From Mucilaginibacter galii (GTDB lineage Bacteria; Bacteroidota; Bacteroidia; Sphingobacteriales; Sphingobacteriaceae), in assembly GCF_014635825.1 (NCBI RefSeq), contig NZ_BMDO01000013.1:1-64000 (forward strand): a stretch of DNA of 64,000 nt, in the 5' to 3' direction. Positions within the stretch are counted from its first letter, which is position 1, and each line of letters begins with the position of its first letter. Of the stretch, positions 53,332-63,640 are shown piece after piece. The translations under genes and the position numbers were made by a program. Below the pieces are notes generated by a model. It was not told where the DNA came from. It was given only the letters and a program-made list of their open reading frames with translations, and did no database searches.

Positions 53332-55029
53332 TTAGTATCCCGGGTTTTGAACGTAGCGGTTCTCGCTCCAAAAAATTTGGTTTTGAGGAATAGGTAAATA
53401 CTCATCGCGGCCTTTGGTAAACCTTGCATTCTGATAAATACTTCTGGATGGCTTTTCTACGTTAAAAAAGTCATTCATCACCTTATCGGCAATACCCCAT
53501 CTTACCAGGTCAAAAAAGCGTTCTCCCTCAAGTGCCATTTCCAGGCGGCGCTCAAACCGTAAAGCTTTGCGGGCGTTATCCAGGTTCCAGTCGATGTTCA
53601 CCCCCGGTGTGTAAGGCTGCACATAATACTTTGAAGTGGGCTGGCCATTAGCTTTAACCAAACGCGAAGTGCTGTTTGATGCCCGGGTACGGATTTCGTT
53701 AATGATTGGCAAAGCTTCCATGGGGCGTCCCAATTCTATTAGTGCCTCGGCTTTAAACAACATCACATCGGCCAACCTGACCATGATCCGTGCCTTGGTG
53801 TTTCCAAAGAACGGAGCCACGTTAATAAAGCAATCACAATCCGGTGAAACGTTTTCTTTCATGGAATTATAAGTGCCGTATATGGGAATATTACGGCTCC
53901 AGGCCTCGGTTACAACCCGCATAGGATCGTATTTCCATGGCGAACCAGGGCGTGATATGGTATGATCGAGACGTGGATCAACGGTATTATTTGCATAGTC
54001 AACATTTTGCTGGCTGTAGGTATCTAAAAGCGGCACCCCGTTAGCGCCTGTTTTATAAGCATTGGCCAAATTTTGAGATGGCTTTTGAAAGTCGCAGCAA
54101 CCTATACCTTGCGGAACAGTAAGCATGTCTCCATAATTTACACGGCCACGGCCTGCACCGTCATTGCTCGAAAACTGTACGGACATAATGGCTTCCGAAC
54201 CGTTTTCAAAGCTGCCGGATACAAAATTATTTCCAAAATCCGGCTGAAGTTTATAGCCGGATGCCAACACCGCATTAGCGGCATCTACTACCTGTTGCAA
54301 TTTTTGGGCATCAATACTGGTTACATTATGCTTTTCATCCTGTTTGTAAGCCTGGAATAAACGGGTTTTAGCCAAGAAAGCATAAGCAGCATATTTATTG
54401 GCACGGCCAATCTGACTTTGTGTTGCCGGAAGGGTATTTGCTGCAAATTCAAAATCAGCAGCAATCTTATCCAGTATCTGATCGCGCGTATATTTATTAT
54501 TGGGCTCCAGCTTGTAATCATCAGAAGGCAGGTTTTCATCGATGTAAGGAATGTTCTTAAACAAATTTTCCACCATAAGGTACCAGTAGCCTCTTAAAAA
54601 GCGTAATTCTGCTTTTCTTGTGTTTAACAAGGGCATTTGTGCCTCCGTAAATTTATTTAATACGCGTAATCCTTCGTTTGCCCTGCGTATACCTACGTAA
54701 ATATTGAACCAGATACCATCGTAATTCCATTGGTCGGGGCGTGATGTCGTAAATATTTCCATGGCATGGAAAACATCACCATCACTAATGCCGCCACCGC
54801 CTTTGTAAGCATCATCTGCACGTACGTTCCCGTACTGGTACATACTAAAGGCCCGGTTAATTTCATCATTGCCCAGCTGCGAGTAAGCAGCAATTACAAA
54901 GCCTTCGGCTTGTTCAGGTGTGGCCACCTGGTCTTCGTTCAGGGTGCCTTTTGGGTTTACTTCCAAAGCTTTACTACATGAAGTAAATAGCAGTGTCAGT
55001 AAAGCCATTCTGTATAAATATCTTTTCAT
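53332..55029 (-). CDS. SusD/RagB-type outer-membrane lipoprotein
   Basis: A 565-residue SusD-family lipoprotein (lipobox LFTSC, then SKALEVNPKGTLNEDQV). It has the helical SusD_RagB scaffold: RADDAYKGGG, NIYVGIRRANEGLRVLN, ELRFLRGYWYLMVENLF and, near the end, RKALRFERRLEMALEGERFFDLVRWG. It caps the SusC channel and binds oligosaccharides, here probably fructo-oligosaccharides. It follows susC by 19 bp. Confidence 0.93.
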   Translation of the reverse strand: MKRYLYRMALLTLLFTSCSKALEVNPKGTLNEDQVATPEQAEGFVIAAYSQLGNDEINRAFSMYQYGNVRADDAYKGGGGISDGDVFHAMEIFTTSRPDQWNYDGIWFNIYVGIRRANEGLRVLNKFTEAQMPLLNTRKAELRFLRGYWYLMVENLFKNIPYIDENLPSDDYKLEPNNKYTRDQILDKIAADFEFAANTLPATQSQIGRANKYAAYAFLAKTRLFQAYKQDEKHNVTSIDAQKLQQVVDAANAVLASGYKLQPDFGNNFVSGSFENGSEAIMSVQFSSNDGAGRGRVNYGDMLTVPQGIGCCDFQKPSQNLANAYKTGANGVPLLDTYSQQNVDYANNTVDPRLDHTISRPGSPWKYDPMRVVTEAWSRNIPIYGTYNSMKENVSPDCDCFINVAPFFGNTKARIMVRLADVMLFKAEALIELGRPMEALPIINEIRTRASNSTSRLVKANGQPTSKYYVQPYTPGVNIDWNLDNARKALRFERRLEMALEGERFFDLVRWGIADKVMNDFFNVEKPSRSIYQNARFTKGRDEYLPIPQNQIFWSENRYVQNPGY

Positions 55030-55048
55030 TACTTTTTGGTTCTAATGG

Positions 55049-58000
55049 TTAAAATTTCAGATTAAGTCCGGCGGTTACCACCAGTGGATTAGGGTAACCG
55101 AAAGCAGGTGTTTCAGGATCTAAACCGGTAAACGACTTGGATTTATACAGGATAGCCAGGTTATCGCCACCGGCATAAACCCTTAATGATTTCACTTTGA
55201 TTTTAGATAGCAGTGAAGTTCCGAAGGTGTACCCAACCTGCAGGTTACGCAATTTGAGGTAAGCACCATTCTCTATAAAGTAAGTAGATGGTCTTGCTTC
55301 AAAGTTATCGTCGGTAAGTGACACTGCCGGAATAGTGGAGCCTGTATTGGTCGGCGACCATGCATTCAACAAACGGGCTCCTTTATTAGAAGAAGATTCT
55401 GTTGCACTCCAAAAATCTGTAAATAATTTGGCTTCATTACGTACATCTACCGAACCTAAGCCTTGTAACAGGAAGGACAGATCGAATTTTTTATAATTGA
55501 TAGAAGCATTAAACCCATAGGTAAACTTTGGCAATGGATTGCCGATCCAGGTGCGGTCATAGTCGTTGATCACCCCGTCATTGTTCAGATCGCGGTAGCG
55601 AATGCGCCCCAAGCCCTTACTTGGTTGTGCAGCCGATTCATTGACTTCCTGCTGATTCTGGAACAAGCCATCGGCCACATATCCAAAGAATGAACCAAAC
55701 GTACGTCCAAGAATATTCTGCCCTCTGCCATCGCCGCCGTAGGCGTTTACTACTTCACTTGGCAGCTTGGTTACTTTATTTCGAACCACATCAAAGTTTC
55801 CGTTGAGATCTATACTCCAATCCTTCCCAATCTTGCTGCGATGGCCGAGGCTCAATTCAAATCCATTATTCTGCATGGATGCACCATTTACCCAGGTGTT
55901 ACCACCTTCACCCAAAACCCCTATATAAGGTGGCAACAGCAAAATATCGGAAGTCTTTTTAACATAATATTCTACCGTACCATAAAGCTTTTGATTAAAC
56001 AGGGAAAAATCCAGCCCAACATTTGACATTGTAGTTGCTTCCCATTTTAGGTTAGGATTAGCATTTTGCGACAGGTAATAACCGGATGGCAACACACCGC
56101 TTTTTGCCCCATTAATATCATAAGCAGTAAGATTGTAGTTAGATAAATAGATGTTATAAATGGCATTATTGTTAATTTCCTGATTGCCCGTTTTACCCCA
56201 GTCTGCACGGAGTTTCAACTCATCAAAAATCTTCGTTTGTTTTTTAAAGAAGGGCTCTTCGCTGATCCTCCACCCGGCCGAAAAAGCAGGAAATGTTCCA
56301 AACTTATTATTTTGCCCAAATCTTGATGAACCATCGAAACGAATGGTAGCCGAAAACAGGTATCTGTCCAGGTAAGAATAATTGGCCTTGCTAAAGTAGG
56401 AGAATAAAGTATTTTTGGCGCCATAACCACTGTTATCCTTAATGCCTGTACCAGCATCCAGGTACATATAGTCTGGGTCTTCCAACACAAAACCCTCCCT
56501 TGATGCCATGAAGGAAGTGGTTTTATCACTGTAAAACTCAGTTCCTGCCACTGCATTAAGGCGGTGGTTGTTTTTCACCAGGTCATAGTTTACGGTATTG
56601 GTCCAGGTCAGCTTTACATTGTGTGTTTGGGTATTAATGACCTTATTAACATCGTTCACCAGGTAACCACTTTGATATTTTTTCTGCCAGTTACGGGCGG
56701 TATAATCGCCGTAATCGATGCCGACATTAGATCGTACGGCAAGGCCTTTAGCCAGCTTGGCCTCTGCAAAGAAATTGCCGAATAAGCGCAGGTAATCGTA
56801 ATTATTCTGTTGGTTATCGCTCAATATCCTTGCCGGGTTCTGGCGGTCATTCATTCCGTCAACCGGTCCTCCCCAGCCCATACCATCTACCGTATGTACA
56901 GGAATAATAGGCAATGCCTGTATTGCAGAGTTAATGATATCGGCAGCTACTTCGCGGGTTTTGGTTAAACTCAAGTTTTGCCCGAAAGTAAGCGCTCCGC
57001 CAAACATTTTGTAGTCTGAGTTTAACCTGGCCGAAATGCGGTTGAAATTAGTGGTCTTCAAAATACCCTGATTATCGAAATAACCTAGGGATAACAAGTA
57101 GTTGCCATTAGGGGTCCCGTTAGATACCTGGGCATCGTAATTTTGGGTCACACCAACGCGTGAGATCTCTTTAAACCAATCCGTGTTCGCTGATTTAAGC
57201 GTGTGGGCATTATCCAGGTATTCGGCCACCATAACGTTGTTGAGCACCGGCTGATTGCTTACAGGATCTACATTCCAGTTAAACTGGTAACGCAGCCCGT
57301 TAGAGTTAGGATCAAAACCACTGTTCACATAAGCTTGCCATAGTGTACGGCCGTAGCCCTGTGCATCCAGCATATCTATCCGCCTGTTATAGGTAGAAAG
57401 GGCGGTATAAGCATTAACATTAGCCTGCATAACGCCGTTCTTGCCATGCTTGGTAGTTACGATGATTACGCCATTGGCAGCACGGGATCCATAGATACTG
57501 GCTGCTGCTGCGCTTTTTAAGACTTGAATAGACTCAATATCGGCAGAATTAAGCTCATGCATACCGGCCTTGGTAGGCACACCATCAATAATGTACAAAG
57601 GGTCGTTATTGTTTAACGTTCCAATACCCCTGATCCGTACCGTGGTTGGGGAACTGGGAGCTCCGTTTCCGGTAATTAACACGCCGGCAATTTGCCCCTG
57701 CAGCGCCTTAATTGGGTTAGCCACCACCTGCTTTTTCATCTCACCCACATTAGCTATAGCTACCGAACCAGTGAGGTCCTTTTTTCGCTCTGTTTGGTAT
57801 CCTGTCACCACTACTTCGTTTAGTGATTTTGCAGAAGCTTCCAGGATCACATCCAATTGTGTACGGCCACCCAAGTTGAGCTCCTGGCTGTTGAAACCAA
57901 TGTAACTGAAAACAAGTACCGCATTTATTTCGGGTGTAGTAAGGGAATATTTCCCGTTTACATCACTTGAGGTACCCGAGGTTGTGCCCTTGACCGTGAT

Positions 58001-58123
58001 ATTTACACCCACCAAGGGTTCCCCTTTAGCATCGGTAACCTTTCCGGTTACCTTAAAGGTGTTTTGAGCACTGGCTTTCAGGAAAAAGCAAGGCAATAAT
58101 AGGATTAGTAGAAAATTTTTCAA
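55049..58123 (-). CDS. SusC/RagA-type TonB-linked outer-membrane transporter
   Basis: A 1024-residue SusC protein. After the signal peptide (LLPCFFLKASAQ) comes a carboxypeptidase-regulatory-like domain (VTGKVTDAKGEPLVGVNITV). The plug follows with ALQGQIAGVLITGNG, VRIRGIGTLNNNDPLYIIDG and SIYGSRAANGVIIVTTK. A 22-stranded barrel ends in VTAGLNLKF with the usual terminal Phe. It imports fructan oligosaccharides with SusD using TonB energy. It is the first gene of the main catabolic unit. The 150-bp region upstream separates it from the fructokinase gene and carries a 7-bp tandem repeat. Confidence 0.95.
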   Translation of the reverse strand: MKNFLLILLLPCFFLKASAQNTFKVTGKVTDAKGEPLVGVNITVKGTTSGTSSDVNGKYSLTTPEINAVLVFSYIGFNSQELNLGGRTQLDVILEASAKSLNEVVVTGYQTERKKDLTGSVAIANVGEMKKQVVANPIKALQGQIAGVLITGNGAPSSPTTVRIRGIGTLNNNDPLYIIDGVPTKAGMHELNSADIESIQVLKSAAAASIYGSRAANGVIIVTTKHGKNGVMQANVNAYTALSTYNRRIDMLDAQGYGRTLWQAYVNSGFDPNSNGLRYQFNWNVDPVSNQPVLNNVMVAEYLDNAHTLKSANTDWFKEISRVGVTQNYDAQVSNGTPNGNYLLSLGYFDNQGILKTTNFNRISARLNSDYKMFGGALTFGQNLSLTKTREVAADIINSAIQALPIIPVHTVDGMGWGGPVDGMNDRQNPARILSDNQQNNYDYLRLFGNFFAEAKLAKGLAVRSNVGIDYGDYTARNWQKKYQSGYLVNDVNKVINTQTHNVKLTWTNTVNYDLVKNNHRLNAVAGTEFYSDKTTSFMASREGFVLEDPDYMYLDAGTGIKDNSGYGAKNTLFSYFSKANYSYLDRYLFSATIRFDGSSRFGQNNKFGTFPAFSAGWRISEEPFFKKQTKIFDELKLRADWGKTGNQEINNNAIYNIYLSNYNLTAYDINGAKSGVLPSGYYLSQNANPNLKWEATTMSNVGLDFSLFNQKLYGTVEYYVKKTSDILLLPPYIGVLGEGGNTWVNGASMQNNGFELSLGHRSKIGKDWSIDLNGNFDVVRNKVTKLPSEVVNAYGGDGRGQNILGRTFGSFFGYVADGLFQNQQEVNESAAQPSKGLGRIRYRDLNNDGVINDYDRTWIGNPLPKFTYGFNASINYKKFDLSFLLQGLGSVDVRNEAKLFTDFWSATESSSNKGARLLNAWSPTNTGSTIPAVSLTDDNFEARPSTYFIENGAYLKLRNLQVGYTFGTSLLSKIKVKSLRVYAGGDNLAILYKSKSFTGLDPETPAFGYPNPLVVTAGLNLKF

Positions 58124-58177
58124 TTTAATCTCATGTTAAATGGTTAATAATTTGGTTATTAGGGAAGGTGGTTAGCC

Positions 58178-58198
58178 TTGGTTATTGGTTATTGGTTA
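58178..58198. repeat. Three 7-bp tandem repeats upstream of susC
   Basis: Three exact TTGGTTA units in a row, with further partial copies just to the left (near 58151). They lie in the leader or promoter of susC, 55-75 bp before its start codon, and could be a slippage-prone or regulatory element. Confidence 0.55.
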
Positions 58199-58276
58199 TT
58201 AGTCTTTACGAGCAGTCGTAATGTTGCGTAAAGTATATTAAGTTAATTGGTTAGTTTTTTAGCTACAAAACGATGA

Positions 58277-59215
58277 TCAGGATGCCGATGCAAAATCCAT
58301 GTACTTCTTCTTCCAAATGAATCTTTCCAGATCAAATTTAGAGTAGTTGGGGCATGCGCCAGATTGAGAGGTAATGAAAGCCCCCATGGCTACCGCATAA
58401 TCCAAAATCACTTCCAAGGGCTCACCGGCCAATTTCATCGCCAAAAAAGCGGCTAAAAAAGCATCACCCGACCCAATAGTATCAGCCACCTCAATAGCAT
58501 AGGTAGGGTAATCATACCTAATTTGCCTTGAATAATAAGTTGCGCCTTTGCCTCCCTTGGTTATTAACACCTCTTGAATTTCAAATCGGCTGAATAAAAG
58601 CTCCACTGCCTGTACTTCATCAGTAATTTGTACAGTTGATAACCATCGGACGATCAGCAACAGTTCTGACAGGTTTAATTTTACCATGTCGGCCTTTTTT
58701 AAAAGATCAATGATAATTTCATCCGAGTAATGCGGAGCGCGAAGGTTCACATCAAAAACCCGGTAACGGGCAGACTCGATAAGGCTATACAGCGTTTTCC
58801 TGGTCACTTGTTCACGGGCGCTCAGGCTACCGAAAACAATAGCATCAGCTTGTGCTACAGCCTTGCCCATCTCTACAGTATAATTTATCTGATCCCAGGC
58901 TACAGGTTTTACAATGTCATAGGTCACTTCATGGTTTTCCGAAATTCGTGCTAATACCTCACTCGTAGCATATACTGAACTACGCTGCACCAAAGTTGAC
59001 GATATACCGCCCGATTGCAGAAAGGCGATCAGATCATCACCCGCCTGGTCATACCCAACGCTGCTTAGCAAATCAACCGCTATGCCTAACTTGTTTAAAT
59101 GATAGGCTACATTCATAGGCGCGCCGCCCGGGTTACGTACATCGGGCAAAACATCCCAAAGGATTTCCCCGAAACAAACGACTTTAGGTGTATGGCTTCT
59201 TTTCATCTGCTCCAT
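58277..59215 (-). CDS. PfkB-family fructokinase
   Basis: A 312-residue PfkB sugar kinase. Signature 1 region is VRNPGGAPMNVAYHLNKLG. Signature 2 is VADTIGSGDAFLAAFLAM, with GSGD in place of the more usual GAGD and the catalytic Asp kept. In this locus the substrate should be fructose released by the GH32 enzymes, giving fructose-phosphate for glycolysis. Its start is 1 bp after the stop of the transporter gene, so the two form an operon; susC follows 150 bp later. Confidence 0.9.
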   Translation of the reverse strand: MEQMKRSHTPKVVCFGEILWDVLPDVRNPGGAPMNVAYHLNKLGIAVDLLSSVGYDQAGDDLIAFLQSGGISSTLVQRSSVYATSEVLARISENHEVTYDIVKPVAWDQINYTVEMGKAVAQADAIVFGSLSAREQVTRKTLYSLIESARYRVFDVNLRAPHYSDEIIIDLLKKADMVKLNLSELLLIVRWLSTVQITDEVQAVELLFSRFEIQEVLITKGGKGATYYSRQIRYDYPTYAIEVADTIGSGDAFLAAFLAMKLAGEPLEVILDYAVAMGAFITSQSGACPNYSKFDLERFIWKKKYMDFASAS

Positions 59216-59216
59216 T

Positions 59217-60545
59217 TTAGTGCATAATTAAGTTATCGCCAATTGATTCTAATGAGCGGCCTTTGGTTTCCGGCATCATGCGCCAAACAAAAATTAGTTG
59301 CAATACCATCATAGTTGCGAAGAAAAAGAAGGTTGTTGCCCCCCCTAATTTTTCGGCCAGGTAAGGAAAGCTGAACGCTATTAATGCAGCCATGATCCAG
59401 TGTGTGGAGCTTCCCAGCGTTTGTCCTTTTGCACGTACCTCATTAGGAAAGATCTCCGATATGAACACCCAGATGACCGCACCCTGTGAAAAGGCGAAGA
59501 AAGCGATGAAGACCATTACATACACGGGTATAGCAAAACCACTGAATTGCCCGGAGTAAAAGGTTATACCCACTAAAAACAGCGACGCTATTAACCCTAC
59601 CGAGCCAATGAGCATCAGCAAACGCCTACCTACTTTATCAATTACGTTTATAGCAACCAGGGTAAATATAAAATTGATCAAACCAATGCCTACGGTAGAT
59701 AGCAAAGACGAATGCGCTCCTAACCCAGCCATTTCAAATATGCGGGGTGCATAATAAATAATGGCGTTAATTCCTGATACCTGGTTGAAGAAGGCAAACA
59801 AGACCGCTAAAATGACCGGTGCTTTATACTGCCCCGAAAAAAGACTGGTACTTTTGCTATCTGGCGTAGTGAGGTTTGACTGTTGAATAGCGGCCAGTTC
59901 CTGATCGCAGTTGAGCGGATTGATCACCCGCAATATTTCCAAAGCGCGTACAAGATTCCCTTTCTTTAAAATTAGCCAGCGCGGACTCTCCGGAATAAAG
60001 CGAATCAGGATAATAAATAACAAAGAAGGGAAAGCCTGTACACCGAGCATCCAGCGCCATGAAGTTTCACCACCCTGACCAATAAGGTAATTAGAAAGAT
60101 AGGATATTAGTATACCCAATACCACATTGAACTGAAAAAGCCCTACTAAGCGACCACGACGGTCTGCCGGCGACACTTCGGAAATGTAAATAGGTGCCGT
60201 TACTGAAGAGGTGCCTACCCCAAGCCCGCCCAAAAACCTGAAAGCTAAAAATATATACCAATTATCTGCCAGTGCCGTACCAATAGAAGATAGCAGGTAA
60301 GCCAGGGCAACAAAGTACAAAGTATTCTTACGCCCAAATTTATCGGAAGGTTTAGAACCCAACAATGAGCCAATAACTGTTCCTATTAAGGCAATAGATA
60401 TGGTTAACCCGTGCTCAAATACCGATAATCCCCAAAATTGCTGTATAGACTTTTCGGCCCCTGAAATAACAGCAGTATCAAAGCCAAACAAAAAGCCACC
60501 CAGGGCCACGACCATAGACCAGGCCAACACAGAATGTTTCCTCAT
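59217..60545 (-). CDS. MFS sugar porter (probable fructose transporter)
   Basis: A 442-residue inner-membrane transporter of the sugar porter family with 12 predicted helices. Signatures: GGFLFGFDTAVISGA in helix 1, SDKFGRKNTLY after helix 2, RFLGGLGVGTSSVTAPIYISE, the helix 6-7 loop PESPRWLILKKG, and GRRLLM plus PETKGRSLE at the end. Co-transcription with the fructokinase points to fructose or short fructosides as substrate. It is divergent from the regulator at 60863. Confidence 0.92.
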   Translation of the reverse strand: MRKHSVLAWSMVVALGGFLFGFDTAVISGAEKSIQQFWGLSVFEHGLTISIALIGTVIGSLLGSKPSDKFGRKNTLYFVALAYLLSSIGTALADNWYIFLAFRFLGGLGVGTSSVTAPIYISEVSPADRRGRLVGLFQFNVVLGILISYLSNYLIGQGGETSWRWMLGVQAFPSLLFIILIRFIPESPRWLILKKGNLVRALEILRVINPLNCDQELAAIQQSNLTTPDSKSTSLFSGQYKAPVILAVLFAFFNQVSGINAIIYYAPRIFEMAGLGAHSSLLSTVGIGLINFIFTLVAINVIDKVGRRLLMLIGSVGLIASLFLVGITFYSGQFSGFAIPVYVMVFIAFFAFSQGAVIWVFISEIFPNEVRAKGQTLGSSTHWIMAALIAFSFPYLAEKLGGATTFFFFATMMVLQLIFVWRMMPETKGRSLESIGDNLIMH

Positions 60546-60862
60546 AAATAAAAGTATAATTGGTTTACCTTCCGAATATCGTGAGCAATACTGTGGGGGC
60601 TCTTAAATTTTGTATCAAATTTCTCTACTAAAATTGAATTTTTATAAGTAATTGACAATGAGTATAATAAAATTTTTTTATCAAATTTACAGCTGCTAAA
60701 TCTTCGATCAGGTTACATCAATCTATAGTTATGTATCATTTAGCATGAGGATGCCACAGTTTCAATGCAACAGTTAATTTGATTTTGGAACCGCTTTAGT
60801 TAAATTTGAACTACTGCCTTCATGCATCGATTATAAACCAACCGCAGTAAGGATTTTTTACT
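60546..60862. promoter_or_regulatory. Divergent control region of the fructan locus
   Basis: 317 bp between the transporter/kinase operon (minus) and the regulator (plus). It must hold promoters for both and probably sites for the AraC-type domain of the regulator. I could not pick out a clear operator by eye. Confidence 0.5.
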
Positions 60863-63640
60863 ATGCTTTTACATACCATAAATTGGGTGAGTTACTACCG
60901 CAAGTTGGTATTTCTTATCCTGTTGTTCATAGTTTCAGGGTGCAGCAACAGCAAAAAAAAAGCGGATTTTACCATTGGGTTTTCCCAATGTGTAGGGTCA
61001 GACCTATGGCGTAAAACCATGTTGCAGGAAATGCAAATGGAACTGTCTTTACACCCTGCGGCTGGTTTCATTTACAAGGATGCAGGTGGTAATAGCAATA
61101 AACAAATTAGCCAGGTAAAGGAAATGCTTAACCAAGGCATCGATCTTTTAATTATTTCGCCTAACGAGGCCCAACCGTTAACACCCATCGTTGAAGAAGT
61201 TTACAGTAAGGGAATACCCGTAGTAGTACTTGACCGCAAGACCACCTCTAATCAATATACAGCTTATGTAGGGGCCGATAATTATCAGTTGGGAAGAATG
61301 GCTGGTGAATATATTTCTACCCTGTCAAAAGTTCCGGTCAATGTTATTGAGATTATGGGGCTTCCCGGATCGTCTCCTGCCATTGAGCGCGAAAGAGGGT
61401 TTAAAGATGGCATAGCAGGACACCATCATGTAAAAATTGAGGCCAAAGTGTTTGGAGATTGGCTAAAAAATAACGCTATTGAACAGTTGTCGCAAATAAA
61501 GCCACAACTATCCAGCGTTAACTATGTGTTTGCGCACAATGATGTTATGGCGTCAGGTGCGCGCTTTTATCTGAATAAGCTAAACCGTTCTAAAAACATC
61601 AAGGTTATAGGAGTTGATGCATTGCCGGGACAAGGCGGGGGTTTACAGATGGTGGCAGACGGCGTACTTAATGCAAGCCTGCTTTATCCTACCGGCGGAA
61701 AAGAAGCGATTGCTACAGCATTCCAGATACTGAGCAAATCTACTTTTATCAAGGAAAATATTTTGCAATCTCTGGTTATTGATTCCTCTAACGTGCAACT
61801 CATGAAAATGCAATGGAGCCGCATAAACAGCCAGCAACACGATATTGATAAGCAGCAAAGTTTGCTGCAAGAACAGCGGGTTATTTATAACGATCAAAAA
61901 ATCATATTGAATATCATGGTGATTACCCTGGTGCTTGCTATTATTTTTGGAGGGCTTGCTTTTTTTTCGCTGGTAGAAAACCGCAAGGCAAACAAAAGTT
62001 TAGAAGCAAAAAATGAGGAAATATTAGCCCAACGTAATCAACTTGTTGAAATGTCGGCTAAGGCAGAAGTAGCTAATGAGGCTAAGTTTAATTTCTTCAC
62101 TAACATTTCGCATGAGTTTCGCACTCCTCTTACCCTGATACTATCGCCCATTGATGAAATGCTTAAGGACGAGAAGCTGGTCAAAACAAGTGGTAAGGCT
62201 CTTAAAATTATACATCAAAACGCTTTCAGGTTATTAAGTTTGGTAAATGAGCTTTTGGATTACCGTAAACTGGAATATGATAAGCAGCAAATACGGGTTT
62301 CAGAAAACGATATTGTTACTTATGTAAGGGAGATAGCTGAATATTTCAGACACCAGGCACAGCGGCTCAACATAAATTTCATAATAACGTCAGAAAGCAA
62401 ACAGATCAAATTATGGTTTGATCCCCGAATGCTGGATAAGGTATTTTTTAATTTGATCGCAAATGCACTGAAGTTCACCAATGAAAAAGGAACGGTGAGG
62501 ATTTCTATAAAACAAGGCAACAACCAGGAGGTTTTAGTAGAAATTGAAGACAACGGGATTGGTATGACCAAAGATGAAACCGAGCGGGTTTTTGACCAGT
62601 TTTACCAAGCAGACCACACGCCAACATTGGGATCTGGCATTGGGCTCGCGCTATCGAAGGAAATAGTAGCACTGCATCATGGCCGAATTGATTTGATAAG
62701 TGAAAGGTGGAAGCGTACAGCCTTTACGGTAGTGCTGCCTGCAGGGAATAAGCACTTTAACACGGCCGAAATCAGTCGCCCGGAAGTATCAATTCCGGAT
62801 TTAAATGAACGCTCAAAACCCTATACTGTTGATTTAGAAAAAATTTCTTCAAAAACAACTTCAGGTGGATTTAGTAAACCTAAAGAACATTCTGTGCTGG
62901 TGGTAGAAGACAACCCTGATTTGTTAAATTACCTGGAAGAAAAGTTGAGTGAACACTACGAAATTTACACCGCAGTAAATGGCATGTCAGCGCTTAATGA
63001 AGCTATTGAGCGGGTTCCTGATCTGATCATTTCAGACGTTGTACTGCCTGAACTTTCAGGTAAAGGGCTTTGTGAGAAGATCAAGTCAGATTTCAGAACT
63101 TCACATATACCACTAATTCTACTTACCGCTCAAAACAGTGTGGAGCAACAAATTTCGGGAATTAACGCCATGGCTGATGCTTATATGACTAAGCCTTTCA
63201 ATCTCGATTATTTAATAGCCCGCATACAAGGCCTCATCAAAAATCGTGTAAAACTTAAAGAGCACTTCACGGCCGCAACCGACCTGACAGAGAAGTTACC
63301 TTTGCCAAAAACGCTGGATAAAAAGTTTGTAAATGATTTTATAGGAATTGTAGAACAAAATTTATCTAATGAAAGGTTTGGGGTAGATGAGATTTGCACT
63401 TTGTTAGGAATCTCCCGTGTGCAGGTCTATCGTAAAGTAAAAGCCCTATTAGGTTGTAGTGTTTCAGACTATATTGTAAATAGAAGACTCAAGAGAGCGA
63501 AGCAGTTATTAAGCAATGGAGAACTCACCATAGCTGAAATTACTTATGAAATTGGCTTCTCAAACCCCAACTATTTCTCAACAGTATTTAAATCCAAGTA
63601 CGGATGTACACCTTCTGAATTCAGGAAGCAACAATGTTAG
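60863..63640 (+). CDS. Hybrid two-component system regulator, fructose-sensor type
   Basis: A 925-residue single-protein signalling system. The N-terminus has a hydrophobic segment with a Cys (VSGC27). Residues 35-310 are a LacI/ribose-binding-type periplasmic domain (FTIGFSQCVGSDLW, DLLIISPNEAQPLTPIV, VVVLDRKT, YVFAHNDVMASGA). A coiled coil and a membrane helix (about 348-370) follow. The kinase has His417 in FTNISHEFRTPL, the N box NLIANALKFT and G boxes IEDNGIGM and GSGIGLAL. The receiver has Asp725 in LIISDVVLP. An AraC HTH closes the protein (820-925). In Bacteroides the same type with this sensor binds fructose and activates the fructan locus, which fits here. Confidence 0.94.
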   Translation: MLLHTINWVSYYRKLVFLILLFIVSGCSNSKKKADFTIGFSQCVGSDLWRKTMLQEMQMELSLHPAAGFIYKDAGGNSNKQISQVKEMLNQGIDLLIISPNEAQPLTPIVEEVYSKGIPVVVLDRKTTSNQYTAYVGADNYQLGRMAGEYISTLSKVPVNVIEIMGLPGSSPAIERERGFKDGIAGHHHVKIEAKVFGDWLKNNAIEQLSQIKPQLSSVNYVFAHNDVMASGARFYLNKLNRSKNIKVIGVDALPGQGGGLQMVADGVLNASLLYPTGGKEAIATAFQILSKSTFIKENILQSLVIDSSNVQLMKMQWSRINSQQHDIDKQQSLLQEQRVIYNDQKIILNIMVITLVLAIIFGGLAFFSLVENRKANKSLEAKNEEILAQRNQLVEMSAKAEVANEAKFNFFTNISHEFRTPLTLILSPIDEMLKDEKLVKTSGKALKIIHQNAFRLLSLVNELLDYRKLEYDKQQIRVSENDIVTYVREIAEYFRHQAQRLNINFIITSESKQIKLWFDPRMLDKVFFNLIANALKFTNEKGTVRISIKQGNNQEVLVEIEDNGIGMTKDETERVFDQFYQADHTPTLGSGIGLALSKEIVALHHGRIDLISERWKRTAFTVVLPAGNKHFNTAEISRPEVSIPDLNERSKPYTVDLEKISSKTTSGGFSKPKEHSVLVVEDNPDLLNYLEEKLSEHYEIYTAVNGMSALNEAIERVPDLIISDVVLPELSGKGLCEKIKSDFRTSHIPLILLTAQNSVEQQISGINAMADAYMTKPFNLDYLIARIQGLIKNRVKLKEHFTAATDLTEKLPLPKTLDKKFVNDFIGIVEQNLSNERFGVDEICTLLGISRVQVYRKVKALLGCSVSDYIVNRRLKRAKQLLSNGELTIAEITYEIGFSNPNYFSTVFKSKYGCTPSEFRKQQC

